From SURF-21 sp964529285 (lineage in GTDB: Bacteria; Actinomycetota; Geothermincolia; Geothermincolales; RBG-13-55-18), in contig CAZGWK010000006.1 in assembly GCA_964529285.1 (NCBI GenBank), positions 23,198 to 87,197 of the forward strand: a stretch of DNA of 64,000 nucleotides, written 5' to 3'. Made by a program: the position numbers and the translations under genes. A model generated the notes under the pieces. The model worked only from the letters and a program-made list of their open reading frames with translations. It made no database searches and was not told the origin of the DNA. Each line of letters begins with the position of its first letter. Position 1 is the stretch's first letter. Shown piece after piece: positions 6,886 through 16,288 of this stretch.

Positions 6886-9800
6886 TAGGCGGTACCGGTA
6901 CGGGCCAGGCGTTCGGCCTCTTCGAGCTTCTGGCTGACGATGCGCGAGATCCCCGAAGCCTGCATGGAAACCCCGTAGAGTATATCGGCGATCTCCATGG
7001 TGCGCTTCTGGTGGGTGATCACGATGAGCTGCGAGTCACCCTTGAACTCCTTGAGCATGTTCAGGAAACGGTGGAGGTTTACATCGTCAAGAGCAGCCTC
7101 CACCTCGTCCAGGAAATAGAAGGGACTGGGCCTGGTCTTGAAAATAGCGAAAAGAAAGGCGAGGGAGGTAAGAGCGGTCTCGCCGCCGGAGAGCAGGGAA
7201 AGCTTCTTGAGCCTCTTTCCCCGCGGCTGTGCTTCTACGTCTACGCCGGTATTGAGCAGGTCGGTGGGATCCGTGAGGCTCAGCTCCGCTCTACCCTGGG
7301 GGAAGAGCATCTCGAAGAGCTCCTGGAAATGCAGGTTGACTTCCTCGAATGTCTCCTTGAATATGCGTACGACCTCACGGTCTATGGCGCGCACCACCTT
7401 GAGCAGGGCAGCCTTGCTTTCGCGCAGATCCTCCACCTGCTCCATGAGGAAATCGTGACGCTCCTTCATCGCCCCGTACTCTTCTACCGCCCGCGGATTG
7501 ACCTGACCCAGTGAATCGAGGCGGCGCTGCAGCCCCTCGAGTCTGGTTTTCATATCTTCCACGCTGGAGGCGGGCAGGTATTCCGTGAGAGCGGTTTCCA
7601 AGGGGAGCTTGTATTCGTCCAGCAGTCTCTGCACCAGCATATCAACGCGCATCTTAAGCTGTGCTGCCGCCAGGTCGCGGTTGTGCACCAGTTCCCGCAG
7701 TTCGCTCTCGCGGTATTCCACCTCCTCCTGGCGGCGCCGCGCCGCCTCCTGCTCCTCTTCCCTGCGGACCAGTTCTTCCCTGCTCTCTTTTTCCCTGTTT
7801 GCGAGTCCTGACGCCAGCCTGCCGTGCGCCTCCACGAGCCTTTCCACCAGGCCCAGGATCTCCTCCTGTAGCCGCGCCATGCGGTCAAGTTCCCCGCGTC
7901 CCGGCAGAGGCGGCCCCTCCATCTCAGCGGCGATCTCACCGACTCTCTCCTCCAGATGACACCGTCTCTCCGCCATGGATGCCTTCTGTGCCAGGATATC
8001 CCGCAGGGCTTCTTCGCATTCCCGCTCGCGCCGGCGCAATTTTTCGATACTGTCCTCACACCCGGCCAACCTGGGTCGCAGCTCTTGCGATTCAGCCTCA
8101 CACCGTGACGCTTCCGCCTCGAGGGGCGGGACCTTGTCCAGCAACCCGGCCTCTTCCTTCTCAAGGGCCGCCACGCGCTCTTCCAGTGCGACCTCTTCCT
8201 CCTCTTCCCGTTCCGTCCGCATTCTCAGCTCGCGCACCGCCGCCTCGAGCTCCCTTAGCTCGGCCTCCAGCCCTATTCTCTCCTGCGCCATTTTCTCCAG
8301 GTCTTTTTCCAGGCCCGCGATGGTAGAGAGAGCGCTCTTGCGCTGCACCTCTAGTGAAATCCCCTCCTCGTCGCAGAGGTCTAGCATGTCCTGGAGCTCT
8401 TCTACTTCCCTGCGCCTGGCGATGACGTGAAACGGGCTGCGAGGACGCGCGCCTCCCTTCACCGCACGCCTCGGAGCGATGACATCCCCCTCTCTCGTAA
8501 CGAAGGTCAGCCTGGGATAGAGCTCGGCCTTGTTTTCCGCTTCATCCAAAGAGGAACAAAAGACCACGTCCCCCAGGAGATACTCGAGGGCGGGCCGTAT
8601 TTCGGGATCGCAATCCACGGCATCCAGGGCATGCGTGCCGCCGGCTACATGCGCCAGGTTTCTCGTCTCGCTTACGCAAGCGGAGTCGATCTCGCATAGC
8701 GGCAGGAAGATAGCGTAGCCCCCCTCCTGCTTCTTCAAGATCCTGATGGCTTCCATGGCACTGTGCAGATCCTTGGTCAACAGGCAGAAGAGCCACGGCC
8801 CCAGGAACGATTCCAGTGCTTTTTCCCATTCGTCTTGGACACTTATCTTGTGCAGCAGTATGCCGAGCACTCCGGGCAGATTCCCGCCTTCATCCATGAC
8901 CCTGGCGGCTGCGGCCGCATAATCGATACGCGAGCTGAAGACCTCCTGCAGGGCTCTCAGCCTGGCAACCACCAGCGCTTCATCCTGGAAAGACCGCCTC
9001 TGCTTGCGCGATACGGTCTCTAATTCCTCCCTGAAGCGATACAAGTCCTCGCGTGCCGCGGCCATCTTCACGTCTTTTTCGTCCCGCTGGCCGGCGATCT
9101 TCGCCATATCCTCTTGCGTTGCTTCTATCTCCTGCTCCAAGGCCCCGATTCGCTGCGATGCGGCTTCCCGCTGCACTCTCAGGCGTTCCGCTTCCTCACG
9201 GTTTTCCTCCACCCTTGCCGCTGCCCGCTCCGACTCCTCCTGCGATTTGCTCTCTTTCTCCCGCAGTTCTGCCAGGGAGCGCTTCAGGCTTTCACGCTCC
9301 CGCCTGGCAAGGCCGAGCTCCTCCGCCAGCGCTTTCCTCTCATCGCGCAGGCGCTTTTCCTCCGACTCCTTTCTCGCGAGACCATCCCGCGTACGGTCCA
9401 GCTCCTCCTCCAACTCGAGCTTCTTGCGCAGGAGTAACTCCCGGCGCGACTCCCAGCCTTCCCTGAAAGAGATGTCTCCGCTCAGTGCCGCGTACAGCTT
9501 CAGCCTTTCCTCTCCAAGGCTCTCGCACGCCCGCAACCGCTCCCCAAGTGAGAGCAGCCGCATCTCCCTTTGCCGGCACCCATCCAGCGCCTGCCGCAGC
9601 TCGCGCATTCTGGTATCCAGAAAGGCCAGCTGCTCTTTTCCCTCCCTGACCTCCCTGGAAGTCTCCTCCAGCTCTCCGGCCAGCCTCTCCTCCTCGTCCC
9701 TGCGGTTCTCCCACTGGCCCTTGAGGTCCTGCAGTTCGGAGACGAGGATACGGATGGACAGCTCTCTTATCTGCGTGGTGAACTCCGCGTACTCTCTGGC

Positions 9801-10433
9801 TTGCTGTGCCTGCCTTTCCAGTGGCCGCAGCTGCTTATTGACCTCGGATATGATATCTCTCACCCGCACCAGGTTACGTTCCATGCCCTCCATCTTGCGC
9901 AAGGCTTTCTCCTTACGCCGCCGGTGCTTACGCAGCCCCGCCGCCTCCTCCAGGAAGGCGCGCCGGTCCTCCGGCTGGCTGCGCAGTATCGCCTCCAGCT
10001 TGTTCTGCCCGATCACCGCCGTGAGCTCACGGCCCACCCCCAGGTCTGAAAGCAGCTCCTGTATGTCCACCAGGCGGCAGGGCGCCTTGTTCAGCAGGTA
10101 TTCGCTTTCGCCGGTGCGGTAAATGCGGCGCGTCACGACTACCTCGGGGAAATCCAATGCCATTTTCCCGCCGCGGTTGTCGAAGGACAGCGACACCTCG
10201 GCCATGCTCAGCGGCTGACGGGTGGCGCTGCCGGCGAAGATGACATCCTCCATCTTCGTCCCGCGCAGGTTACGCGGGCTCTGTTCTCCAAGCACCCACA
10301 ACACCGCATCGGCGACGTTGCTCTTGCCGCTGCCGTTGGGACCGACGATGACCGATATACCGGGTTCGAAATCGAGGGTGACCTTATCCGCAAAGGACTT
10401 GAAACCTCGAGCGGTAAGCGACTTCAGGTACAT
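6885..10433 (-). CDS. smc: Chromosome partition protein SMC
   Basis: Condensin ATPase that loads at the origin and aligns chromosome arms. 1182 residues, full length: Walker A GPNGSGKSN at 31-39, long coiled coils, a hinge around residues 500-670 (LPGVLGILLHKISV...; IAPRRAVKGGARP), a second coiled coil, then the ABC signature LSLLSGGETALTS and Walker B FYFLDEVEAALDDVN near 1080-1120. Start ATG has GAGGAGAG about 11 bp upstream. Placed between rnc/degV and ftsY as in many Gram-positives. scpA and scpB are not in the window. Confidence 0.97.
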   Translation of the reverse strand: MYLKSLTARGFKSFADKVTLDFEPGISVIVGPNGSGKSNVADAVLWVLGEQSPRNLRGTKMEDVIFAGSATRQPLSMAEVSLSFDNRGGKMALDFPEVVVTRRIYRTGESEYLLNKAPCRLVDIQELLSDLGVGRELTAVIGQNKLEAILRSQPEDRRAFLEEAAGLRKHRRRKEKALRKMEGMERNLVRVRDIISEVNKQLRPLERQAQQAREYAEFTTQIRELSIRILVSELQDLKGQWENRRDEEERLAGELEETSREVREGKEQLAFLDTRMRELRQALDGCRQREMRLLSLGERLRACESLGEERLKLYAALSGDISFREGWESRRELLLRKKLELEEELDRTRDGLARKESEEKRLRDERKALAEELGLARRERESLKRSLAELREKESKSQEESERAAARVEENREEAERLRVQREAASQRIGALEQEIEATQEDMAKIAGQRDEKDVKMAAAREDLYRFREELETVSRKQRRSFQDEALVVARLRALQEVFSSRIDYAAAAARVMDEGGNLPGVLGILLHKISVQDEWEKALESFLGPWLFCLLTKDLHSAMEAIRILKKQEGGYAIFLPLCEIDSACVSETRNLAHVAGGTHALDAVDCDPEIRPALEYLLGDVVFCSSLDEAENKAELYPRLTFVTREGDVIAPRRAVKGGARPRSPFHVIARRREVEELQDMLDLCDEEGISLEVQRKSALSTIAGLEKDLEKMAQERIGLEAELRELEAAVRELRMRTEREEEEEVALEERVAALEKEEAGLLDKVPPLEAEASRCEAESQELRPRLAGCEDSIEKLRRRERECEEALRDILAQKASMAERRCHLEERVGEIAAEMEGPPLPGRGELDRMARLQEEILGLVERLVEAHGRLASGLANREKESREELVRREEEQEAARRRQEEVEYRESELRELVHNRDLAAAQLKMRVDMLVQRLLDEYKLPLETALTEYLPASSVEDMKTRLEGLQRRLDSLGQVNPRAVEEYGAMKERHDFLMEQVEDLRESKAALLKVVRAIDREVVRIFKETFEEVNLHFQELFEMLFPQGRAELSLTDPTDLLNTGVDVEAQPRGKRLKKLSLLSGGETALTSLAFLFAIFKTRPSPFYFLDEVEAALDDVNLHRFLNMLKEFKGDSQLIVITHQKRTMEIADILYGVSMQASGISRIVSQKLEEAERLARTGTA

Positions 10434-10608
10434 GCTTGCACTGCTCTCCTCTTGCTCAGCGTTTTAAACGGATTTTCCCAGTATTTTTCTCCCCCCAAGC
10501 CCTATTACCCTTCCGTGGTCGTGGGAAATAGACGCCTTAATGCATGGTTGTACCGATAGGTGCGGACCCGCAAATAGATCTGCCTATATGCCGTCTCCAG
10601 GCTGCCCC

Positions 10609-11466
10609 CTACTCGACCGGGTAGAAGGCTACGCCCACCGTGCCGGGTCCGACATGAGAACCGACGACCGGACCGGTCTCGTTAAAGACTATGGCCTCGG
10701 GGTCGCAATCAAGGGCTGCCTTTATCTTTTCCCTCAATTCCTCGAGTCTGTCCATATTGCGCACGTGGGTCAGTCCCACCTGTACCTCTCTGCCTTTGGC
10801 CTTCTCCACCGACAGCTCGACCAGGCGGTCGAGGGCTTTCTTGCTGCCGCGTACCTTGTCCAGGGCATCTATGGTACCGTCGAGATACAAGATGGGCTTG
10901 ATGCGCAGCATGGAGCCCATCAAGGCCTGGGCGCCTCCGATCCTGCCCCCGCGGTGCAGGTATTCCAGGGTATCGACGCAGAACATGATCACGCCTTCCG
11001 CGATCATCTTGGAGGCCAGGGCTTTCAGCTCCTCCATGCTCTTGCCGGCATCCCTCGCCTTGACCAGTTCCCGCACGAAAAGCATGAGCTGTATTCCGGT
11101 GAAGCGGGAATCGACGACCTCTATGGGATAATCCCCCATTTCGGACGCGGCAGAGCGGGCGGATTCGCAGGTGCCGCTGATGCCCGACGAGATGTGTATG
11201 CTGAATAGCGCGTCATAGCGTTCCGACATCTCCCTGTAAGTCTCCAGGAACTCGCCGGCAGAGGGTTGGGACGTGGTCGGGAAGATATCTTCTTCCTGCA
11301 TGCGCCTGTAGAACTCGTCGTTGCTTATGTCTATTCCCTCCCTGTAGGACACGTCCTCGATGATCACCTTCAATGGAACCACCTTGATGTCGTTCGCGAC
11401 AACGTAGTCCTCGTCCATATAAGCGGTTGAGTCTGTCACGATCCCTATGCCAGCCAATTCGATCAC
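10609..11466 (-). CDS. DegV family fatty-acid-binding protein (FakB-like)
   Basis: 285 residues with the DegV fold: GIVTDSTAYM at the N-terminus, PTTSQPSAGEF, and SIHISSGISGTCESA. DegV/FakB proteins hold a fatty acid while FakA phosphorylates its carboxyl group, feeding PlsX/PlsY phospholipid synthesis. A FakA-like kinase (19337-20923) and plsX (12208-13227) are in the same block, which supports this role. Start GTG at 11466 with AAGGA 8 bp upstream. The fatty-acid preference cannot be told from the sequence. Confidence 0.9.
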   Translation of the reverse strand: MIELAGIGIVTDSTAYMDEDYVVANDIKVVPLKVIIEDVSYREGIDISNDEFYRRMQEEDIFPTTSQPSAGEFLETYREMSERYDALFSIHISSGISGTCESARSAASEMGDYPIEVVDSRFTGIQLMLFVRELVKARDAGKSMEELKALASKMIAEGVIMFCVDTLEYLHRGGRIGGAQALMGSMLRIKPILYLDGTIDALDKVRGSKKALDRLVELSVEKAKGREVQVGLTHVRNMDRLEELREKIKAALDCDPEAIVFNETGPVVGSHVGPGTVGVAFYPVE

Positions 11467-11503
11467 CCCTTTTTCCTTAGCGAACTCTCTACTCCGATCT
11501 GTC

Positions 11504-12211
11504 TTACATGCAGGCCAAGCGGTCCAGGGCTTCCCTGGCAGCCCCCTGCTCGGCCTCCTTCTTGGAGCTCCCGCTCCCTTTTCCCATCTTCGCGTCCGCG
11601 ATAAATACCGCGGCGTGGAACGTCTTGCGGTGATCGGGCCCCTCTTCGCGCAGCCGGTAGCGGGGCAGTATGCCTCTTTCCTTTACCACTATCTCCTGCA
11701 GGCGAGACTTGTAATCGTAGTCGAGGGTGCCGGATACCGCGTCCTCGAGCTTCTTAGCGAAGAGCCTCAAGCACAGCTCCCCTGCCTTCTCCAGGCCCTG
11801 ATCCAGGTAGACAGCGCCTATGAGCGCTTCCAGGGCGTCTGCTATGATCGATGCCTTTTCTCCTCCCCCGTCGGCCTTTTCCTCCCGGCTCAGCATAATA
11901 TACTCTCCGATGCCGAGCTCACGCGCGGTCTCCGCCAGGGAGTTCATGTTCACCAGGTACGATCTGATGCGCGTCAGGTCTCCCTCGTTCAACTCGCCGT
12001 GCTTGCGGTACAGATAATCGGATATGACTACATCGAGCACGGCGTCGCCGAGGAATTCCAGCCTCTCGTTCGTGTAATCGGACGACATGCATGCCTCGTG
12101 AGCGTAGGAGCGGTGGGTCAAGGCTCGATGCAGGAGTTCCTTGTCGGCGAATTCCACCAGCAATAAATCTTCTATGGCTTCCCTCTTCCTGCCGCGCCGC
12201 CTGAAGATCAT
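11504..12211 (-). CDS. rnc: Ribonuclease III
   Basis: Double-strand-specific endoribonuclease that processes rRNA precursors. 235 residues from ATG 12211, which overlaps the plsX stop as ATGA; the open frame extends further upstream but that part is plsX out of frame. The RNase III signature NERLEFLGDAVLDVV carries the catalytic Glu and Asp, ADALEALIGAVYLDQG is the second metal-binding segment, and a dsRNA-binding domain (DYKSRLQEIVVKE to GSSKKEAEQGAAREAL) forms the C-terminus. Confidence 0.96.
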   Translation of the reverse strand: MIFRRRGRKREAIEDLLLVEFADKELLHRALTHRSYAHEACMSSDYTNERLEFLGDAVLDVVISDYLYRKHGELNEGDLTRIRSYLVNMNSLAETARELGIGEYIMLSREEKADGGGEKASIIADALEALIGAVYLDQGLEKAGELCLRLFAKKLEDAVSGTLDYDYKSRLQEIVVKERGILPRYRLREEGPDHRKTFHAAVFIADAKMGKGSGSSKKEAEQGAAREALDRLACM

Positions 12212-13227
12212 CGACCGCCTCCTTTTCCCGCGGCCAGCAGTTTCTCCGTCTTCTCGACCAAACCAGCCCCCACAGCCTCGGCCGCAACCCGTAGTGAGTT
12301 CTTTATCGCCGTGGCATCCGAGCTTCCATGCGCAACGATACATACGCCCTTCACTCCCAGCAGTGGCGCCCCTCCAATGGCACGGTAATCCAGTTCCTCG
12401 CGCAGTGCGAGTAATGCAGGCAGCACGAGCTTCAGCTCTTCCTCCCGCAAGGACCCCAGGTTCTCCAGTAGTTTTCGGGTGATCATGGAAGCAACGCCTT
12501 CGACCACTTTTAGAGTCACATTACCCGTAAACCCATCCGTAATCACTACGTCTGCCCCATCGCTTGCCAGGTCCCTGCCCTCCAGGTTGCCTACGAAAAG
12601 GATCCTTGCCTCCGAGGACAATAAACGGAAGGCCTCTTTAGTAAGCTCGTTACCCTTTGATTCCTCGGCCCCGACGTTCAGTAGGCCGACCCGTGGCCTA
12701 TCCAGGCCGAAGCGCAAAGAAGCATAGGCGCTTCCAAGCACGGCGAACTGGCGCAGGTGTTCGGGGCGGCAATCAGCATTCGCTCCCGCGTCGAGTAGAA
12801 GGGTGGGGGAATGGGCCGGTGGCAGGACCACGGCAACCGCGGGACGCTTGATACCTTTCATCCTGCCCCACGAGAAAAAGGCTGCCGCCATTGCGGCTCC
12901 GGTATTGCCGGCCGATACCATGGCTTTGGCTCTCCCCTGCCTTACGGCCTCGGCGGCTACCACTACGGAAGCGCCCTCCCGGTTCTTGACGGCGAAGGCA
13001 CCTTCCTCTTCCATGGTGACTGCGTCCGGGGCGTGCAGGATCTTGATACGCCCGTGATCTGTACCCATTGATTTCAGTACACCCGAAAGGACTACCTCAT
13101 CACCCACCAGCAGCACTTCAATGCCCGTTTCATCACATGCTTCCAAGGCTCCCGAGATATTCGATTCCGGGGCGTTATCCCCACCCATTGCATCGAGAGC
13201 TACCGTTACCTTCTCCTGGTCAGCCAC
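12208..13227 (-). CDS. plsX: Phosphate acyltransferase PlsX
   Basis: Makes acyl-phosphate from acyl-ACP (and reverse) for PlsY, at the inner face of the membrane. I place the start at GTG 13227 (339 residues) because TGGAG lies 8 bp upstream and family similarity begins with VALDAMGGDNAPE; the open frame continues 31 codons further without support. Other family segments: VSAGNTGAAMAAAFF, LLDAGANADCRPEHL, DVVITDGFTGNVTLKV. Downstream of rpmF and coupled to rnc by ATGA; acpP and fab genes are not adjacent. Confidence 0.95.
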   Translation of the reverse strand: MADQEKVTVALDAMGGDNAPESNISGALEACDETGIEVLLVGDEVVLSGVLKSMGTDHGRIKILHAPDAVTMEEEGAFAVKNREGASVVVAAEAVRQGRAKAMVSAGNTGAAMAAAFFSWGRMKGIKRPAVAVVLPPAHSPTLLLDAGANADCRPEHLRQFAVLGSAYASLRFGLDRPRVGLLNVGAEESKGNELTKEAFRLLSSEARILFVGNLEGRDLASDGADVVITDGFTGNVTLKVVEGVASMITRKLLENLGSLREEELKLVLPALLALREELDYRAIGGAPLLGVKGVCIVAHGSSDATAIKNSLRVAAEAVGAGLVEKTEKLLAAGKGGGR

Positions 13228-13383
13228 AATGCTCGCTCCAGTAATAATGCGTTCGCCGGCCGAACGCAGCCTGCTGTACCGTGTGGGTACACGTGCCCGG
13301 ACCCGACAGCAGTCGCTCAAGCTTTCATGCGATTCCTCGGGGATAAAAGCCGCGTATGATGCCGCCGACCATACGGATATGGA

Positions 13384-13560
13384 CTATTCCGTCTCTAGCA
13401 CTTCCCTGCCGTTGTAGGTGCCGCAATTCGGACAAACCCGGTGGGGTAGCTTGGGAGAGTGACACTGCGGGCATTCCGACTTCGGAGGCGTTTGCATGCC
13501 CCATTTCGCGCGCCTCGAAGCTGTGCGCGATCGTGATTTTCTGCTCTTGGGTACGGCCAT
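13384..13560 (-). CDS. rpmF: 50S ribosomal protein L32 (zinc-binding form)
   Basis: 58 residues, MAVPKSRKSRSRTASRRAKW at the start, then two Cys pairs (CPQC and CPNC) that form a zinc ribbon, so this is the C+ type. Start ATG at 13560 with GGAGG 6 bp upstream; stop TAG at 13384. It lies between yceD and plsX, the near-universal arrangement. Confidence 0.95.
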   Translation of the reverse strand: MAVPKSRKSRSRTASRRAKWGMQTPPKSECPQCHSPKLPHRVCPNCGTYNGREVLETE

Positions 13561-13676
13561 TTTTTACCTCCGGAAAAACCTTCCTTTTCCTGCGTCTATC
13601 TCTTCAAGCACCATCCGAGTATATGCTTGCCTACCGGCACGGTCAAGACAAGCCCTCCGGCAGCTCGCTCCCCGGG

Positions 13677-14252
13677 TCAATCCTCTCCGCGCTCGAGCAG
13701 AGCCCTCAGCACCTCCAGGCGGGGGTCGATGCTCTCCCGGGTACAGCCACATTCTCCTTCGTTCAAGTTCTTTCCGCACACCTGGCACAATCCCCTGCAC
13801 TCCTCGCCACAAAGGCGTTTTATGGGAAGACTGAGCATGACAGCGTCGTTGATCAGCAGGTTCAAGTCGATGGCACCCTCGCTGATCACGTATTCGTCTT
13901 CCTCCTGTATGTCGGCCTCCGCCAGCCTCCCGCCCTCACCCGTCACCGTTGCGAGGCCGGGGCGACGGTAGAACTCGTCTACCTCGATATCCAGCTCCTG
14001 GCGGTACTCCTCAAGACAGCGCGTACATTCCATGCACACAGAACCGCGAATATTCCCGTGCACCCTTATGCCGTCCGGGCTGCTCTCCAGCCATACCATC
14101 AAAGAGAGGTCCCCGCGATCGCTCCTCTCGATCAGGCCATGTTCGCCTACGGCGATGTCCAGGTTGGCCGCGAACTTCTCTTTTGAAAACACCTTCTTCA
14201 CAAGGTTTGTTACAGGGATCTTGAGCTGGCGTGAGTTCAGTTTTTCGGCCAT
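13677..14252 (-). CDS. yceD: YceD/DUF177 family protein
   Basis: 191 residues. DUF177 proteins are almost always encoded just upstream of rpmF and are linked to 23S rRNA or 50S maturation. Conserved CMECTRCLEEYRQE (Cys pair) lies mid-protein and a second Cys-rich segment LCGEECRGLCQVCGKNLNEG near the C-terminus can bind metal, as in Gram-positive members. The start ATG at 14252 leaves a 302-bp upstream gap to the coiled-coil gene. Confidence 0.88.
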   Translation of the reverse strand: MAEKLNSRQLKIPVTNLVKKVFSKEKFAANLDIAVGEHGLIERSDRGDLSLMVWLESSPDGIRVHGNIRGSVCMECTRCLEEYRQELDIEVDEFYRRPGLATVTGEGGRLAEADIQEEDEYVISEGAIDLNLLINDAVMLSLPIKRLCGEECRGLCQVCGKNLNEGECGCTRESIDPRLEVLRALLERGED

Positions 14253-14554
14253 GCTGCATCACCTTGCCGTTCGTTCGCCAAAACAACCTGCATCCAAAAA
14301 AACCTGCATAATTCACACTAACACCTGCCAGAATCCACGCGCAAAGCGGGCGGGCTATATCCGTGATATTAACCGGGGGATTGATTGCGGATAGAGACCG
14401 GATCAGCCTTTTTCTCTCCCTATCGGGGCTTCATCCCGGCTTGTTTCCGGCCCAACGGATTTAAAGACTCCAAGGTTTCAAGGGTGGGATTGCGGCCGTT
14501 TATCTATCTCCTCCAGGCGCATTATCGCATAAACGCATCCTTGCGGTTTCGCTC
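14253..14554. other. 302-bp intergenic region, no gene seen
   Basis: No credible ORF on either strand. On the minus strand there is a weak hairpin (TATCCG/CGGATA around 14350-14392) and several AT-rich spots, but no box pair good enough to call a promoter. Confidence 0.5.
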
Positions 14555-15037
14555 CTATTCCAGGTCGAACTCCTCTTTCTCCTCGACCTGTTCCTGCGGT
14601 CCCTGCAGCCTCTCGCGCGCCCGCTTGATCACCTCGAGTAGCTTGTAGCAGGTAACCTCGAGGTTGGCCAGGCGTTCATCTGCGTAATCCTCCGCTTCAA
14701 GGCGTATCTCCCTCGCCTGTGCTTGTGCCTCCTCTATCAGCCGGTCAGCCTCGGCTCGGGCAGCCTTTATGATCTCTGTTTCCTCAATAAGTCGCGCTCT
14801 CTCTTCGGCAGACTCCTCCCGTATGCGCTCGGCTTCCTTGCGCGCTTCATCCATGAGCTCCTGCTTTTCCTTGACCATCCAGCGCGCCTGCTTCAATTCC
14901 TCCGGGAGTGAGCTGCGGAACTCGTCCAGGAGCTCGAAGATCTCCGTTTCGTTGACCATCACCGATGACGAAAAAGGCATGTGTTTACTAGATACAATGA
15001 GGTCCTCTATCCTATCCAGTTGTTGAAAGACGTCCAT
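14555..15037 (-). CDS. SepIVA/DivIVA-like coiled-coil protein
   Basis: 160 residues, almost entirely charged heptads between residues 45 and 145 (for example EARKEAERIREESAEERARL), similar to DivIVA and ATP-synthase b-type coiled coils. No membrane segment. In mycobacteria the division and elongation factor SepIVA lies in the same neighbourhood of coaD, rsmD, yceD and rpmF, so by position and composition this is probably its counterpart. It directly follows the rsmD-coaD gene with no gap. Confidence 0.7.
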   Translation of the reverse strand: MDVFQQLDRIEDLIVSSKHMPFSSSVMVNETEIFELLDEFRSSLPEELKQARWMVKEKQELMDEARKEAERIREESAEERARLIEETEIIKAARAEADRLIEEAQAQAREIRLEAEDYADERLANLEVTCYKLLEVIKRARERLQGPQEQVEEKEEFDLE

Positions 15038-16141
15038 CTAGACCGCCCCTTTCTTCAACTTGCCGAATTTGCTTGCAAACATCTGGCTGAGTTCCCGCTC
15101 CAGGCTCTCGGGAACCAGGCCGCTTATGGCGCCTCCATAACTCGCTACTTCCCGCACCGCGCTCGAGCTGATAAAAGTGTATTCGGGATTCGCCATGACG
15201 AAGAAAGTCTCTACTTCTTCGTCCATAGCCTGGTTTATCTGGGCCATCTGGAACTCGTATTCGAAATCGCTGATGGCCCTGAGGCCCTTTACTATCGCAT
15301 TTGCTCCCACCTTACGGGCGAAATCGACGAGCAAGGTATCGAATGGGGTCACCTCCACGTTATCCAGCCCGGCGGTGGCCTTCTCCAGCATGTGTGTCCT
15401 TTCTTCCAGGCTGAAGAGGGGCTGCTTGATCGGGTTCGCTGCCACACCCACGACGAAGCGATCGAAGTATTTGCATGCTCTAGTGATGACGTCCAGGTGT
15501 CCACAGGTGATGGGGTCGAAAGTCCCCGGGCAAATGGCGACCATCATGTTGCTCCTGACCCCCTCCTTATGTTTGACAGGGTTTTTCTCTCCTACATAAA
15601 CATCCACCGCGGTCTCCCCGTACTTCCGCCTCTCCCGGAAATGCACTCCCTCGGGCGAACCCGGAGACGAGCTCCGCAGTGGAGCCTCTATCACAACCAC
15701 CGCTGACGGGGCAAGAAACCCGCCTTCGGCTAATCTTCTGAGCATCTCTTGCCTATAACCCAAATCAATTCTATAAGGTGGGTCTATAAAAATCAAATCG
15801 AAGGGCTTCTCCCGAAAACTGGCTTTGCGCAGGTAATCGAGAATGTCTGCCCTTATCACCTTCCCCCTGTCCATCATTGCGAGCATTTCCAGATTTGCCC
15901 TGATAATACGCTCCGGCTCACTTCCCCGATCCACGAATACCGCTTTATCGGCCCCTCTGCTCAACGCCTCCAGGCCCAGAGACCCGCTGCCCGCGAAAAG
16001 GTCGAGTACCCTTGCCCCTACCGTGCGTTCGCCAAGCATACTGAAAACGGCCTCGCGCACGAAATCGCGCATGGGCCTCGTCGCGCGTCCCCGTGGCGCC
16101 TTTATATGCCTCCCCTTGGCCTCACCAGCGATTATCCTCAT
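15038..16141 (-). CDS. Fused 16S rRNA (G966-N2)-methyltransferase RsmD and phosphopantetheine adenylyltransferase CoaD
   Basis: One 367-codon frame with two complete enzymes. Residues 1-198 are RsmD (MRIIAGEAKGRHIKAP, VLDLFAGSGSLGLEALSRGA, catalytic FIDPPY). Residues 199-367 are CoaD (AICPGTFDPITCGHLDVITR with the TxxH nucleotidyltransferase motif, VGVAANPIKQPLFSLEERT, and FISSSAVREVASYGG). The genes are usually adjacent but separate. A good AGGAG site precedes Met199 (15547), so CoaD could also be made alone by internal initiation. A lost stop codon through sequencing error is possible, though both parts read cleanly in frame. Confidence 0.9.
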   Translation of the reverse strand: MRIIAGEAKGRHIKAPRGRATRPMRDFVREAVFSMLGERTVGARVLDLFAGSGSLGLEALSRGADKAVFVDRGSEPERIIRANLEMLAMMDRGKVIRADILDYLRKASFREKPFDLIFIDPPYRIDLGYRQEMLRRLAEGGFLAPSAVVVIEAPLRSSSPGSPEGVHFRERRKYGETAVDVYVGEKNPVKHKEGVRSNMMVAICPGTFDPITCGHLDVITRACKYFDRFVVGVAANPIKQPLFSLEERTHMLEKATAGLDNVEVTPFDTLLVDFARKVGANAIVKGLRAISDFEYEFQMAQINQAMDEEVETFFVMANPEYTFISSSAVREVASYGGAISGLVPESLERELSQMFASKFGKLKKGAV

Positions 16142-16168
16142 GGCCTTATTCTACGTCACCTCTTTAGC

Positions 16169-16288
16169 CTGGGGTCAGCCCTCCATTTTCAACAACGGGG
16201 GTCAGCCCTCCATTATTAACACGGTCATGTGCCGACATTGTCAGAGGAACCTTCGCTAGATTGTGTTGATAATGGAGGGCTGACCCCA
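16169..16288. repeat. Palindromic repeat element (GGGGTC head) between rsmD-coaD and the sortase gene
   Basis: Left arm GGGGTCAGCCCTCCATTATT begins at 16198 and pairs over about 25 bp, with one mismatch, with 16263-16287. A third, direct copy of the head lies at 16171-16190. The right arm encodes the last codons of the sortase-like ORF. No ORF of its own. Same layout and head as the elements at 6.5, 46.5 and 55.2 kb, with a different stem. Confidence 0.85.

Noticed and set aside
15545..15565. GGGGTC at the RsmD-CoaD junction as a repeat remnant
   Set aside because: A GGGGTC and a GACCCC occur about 50 bp apart, but the stems do not pair and the second is part of the conserved CoaD motif TFDP, so this is chance.
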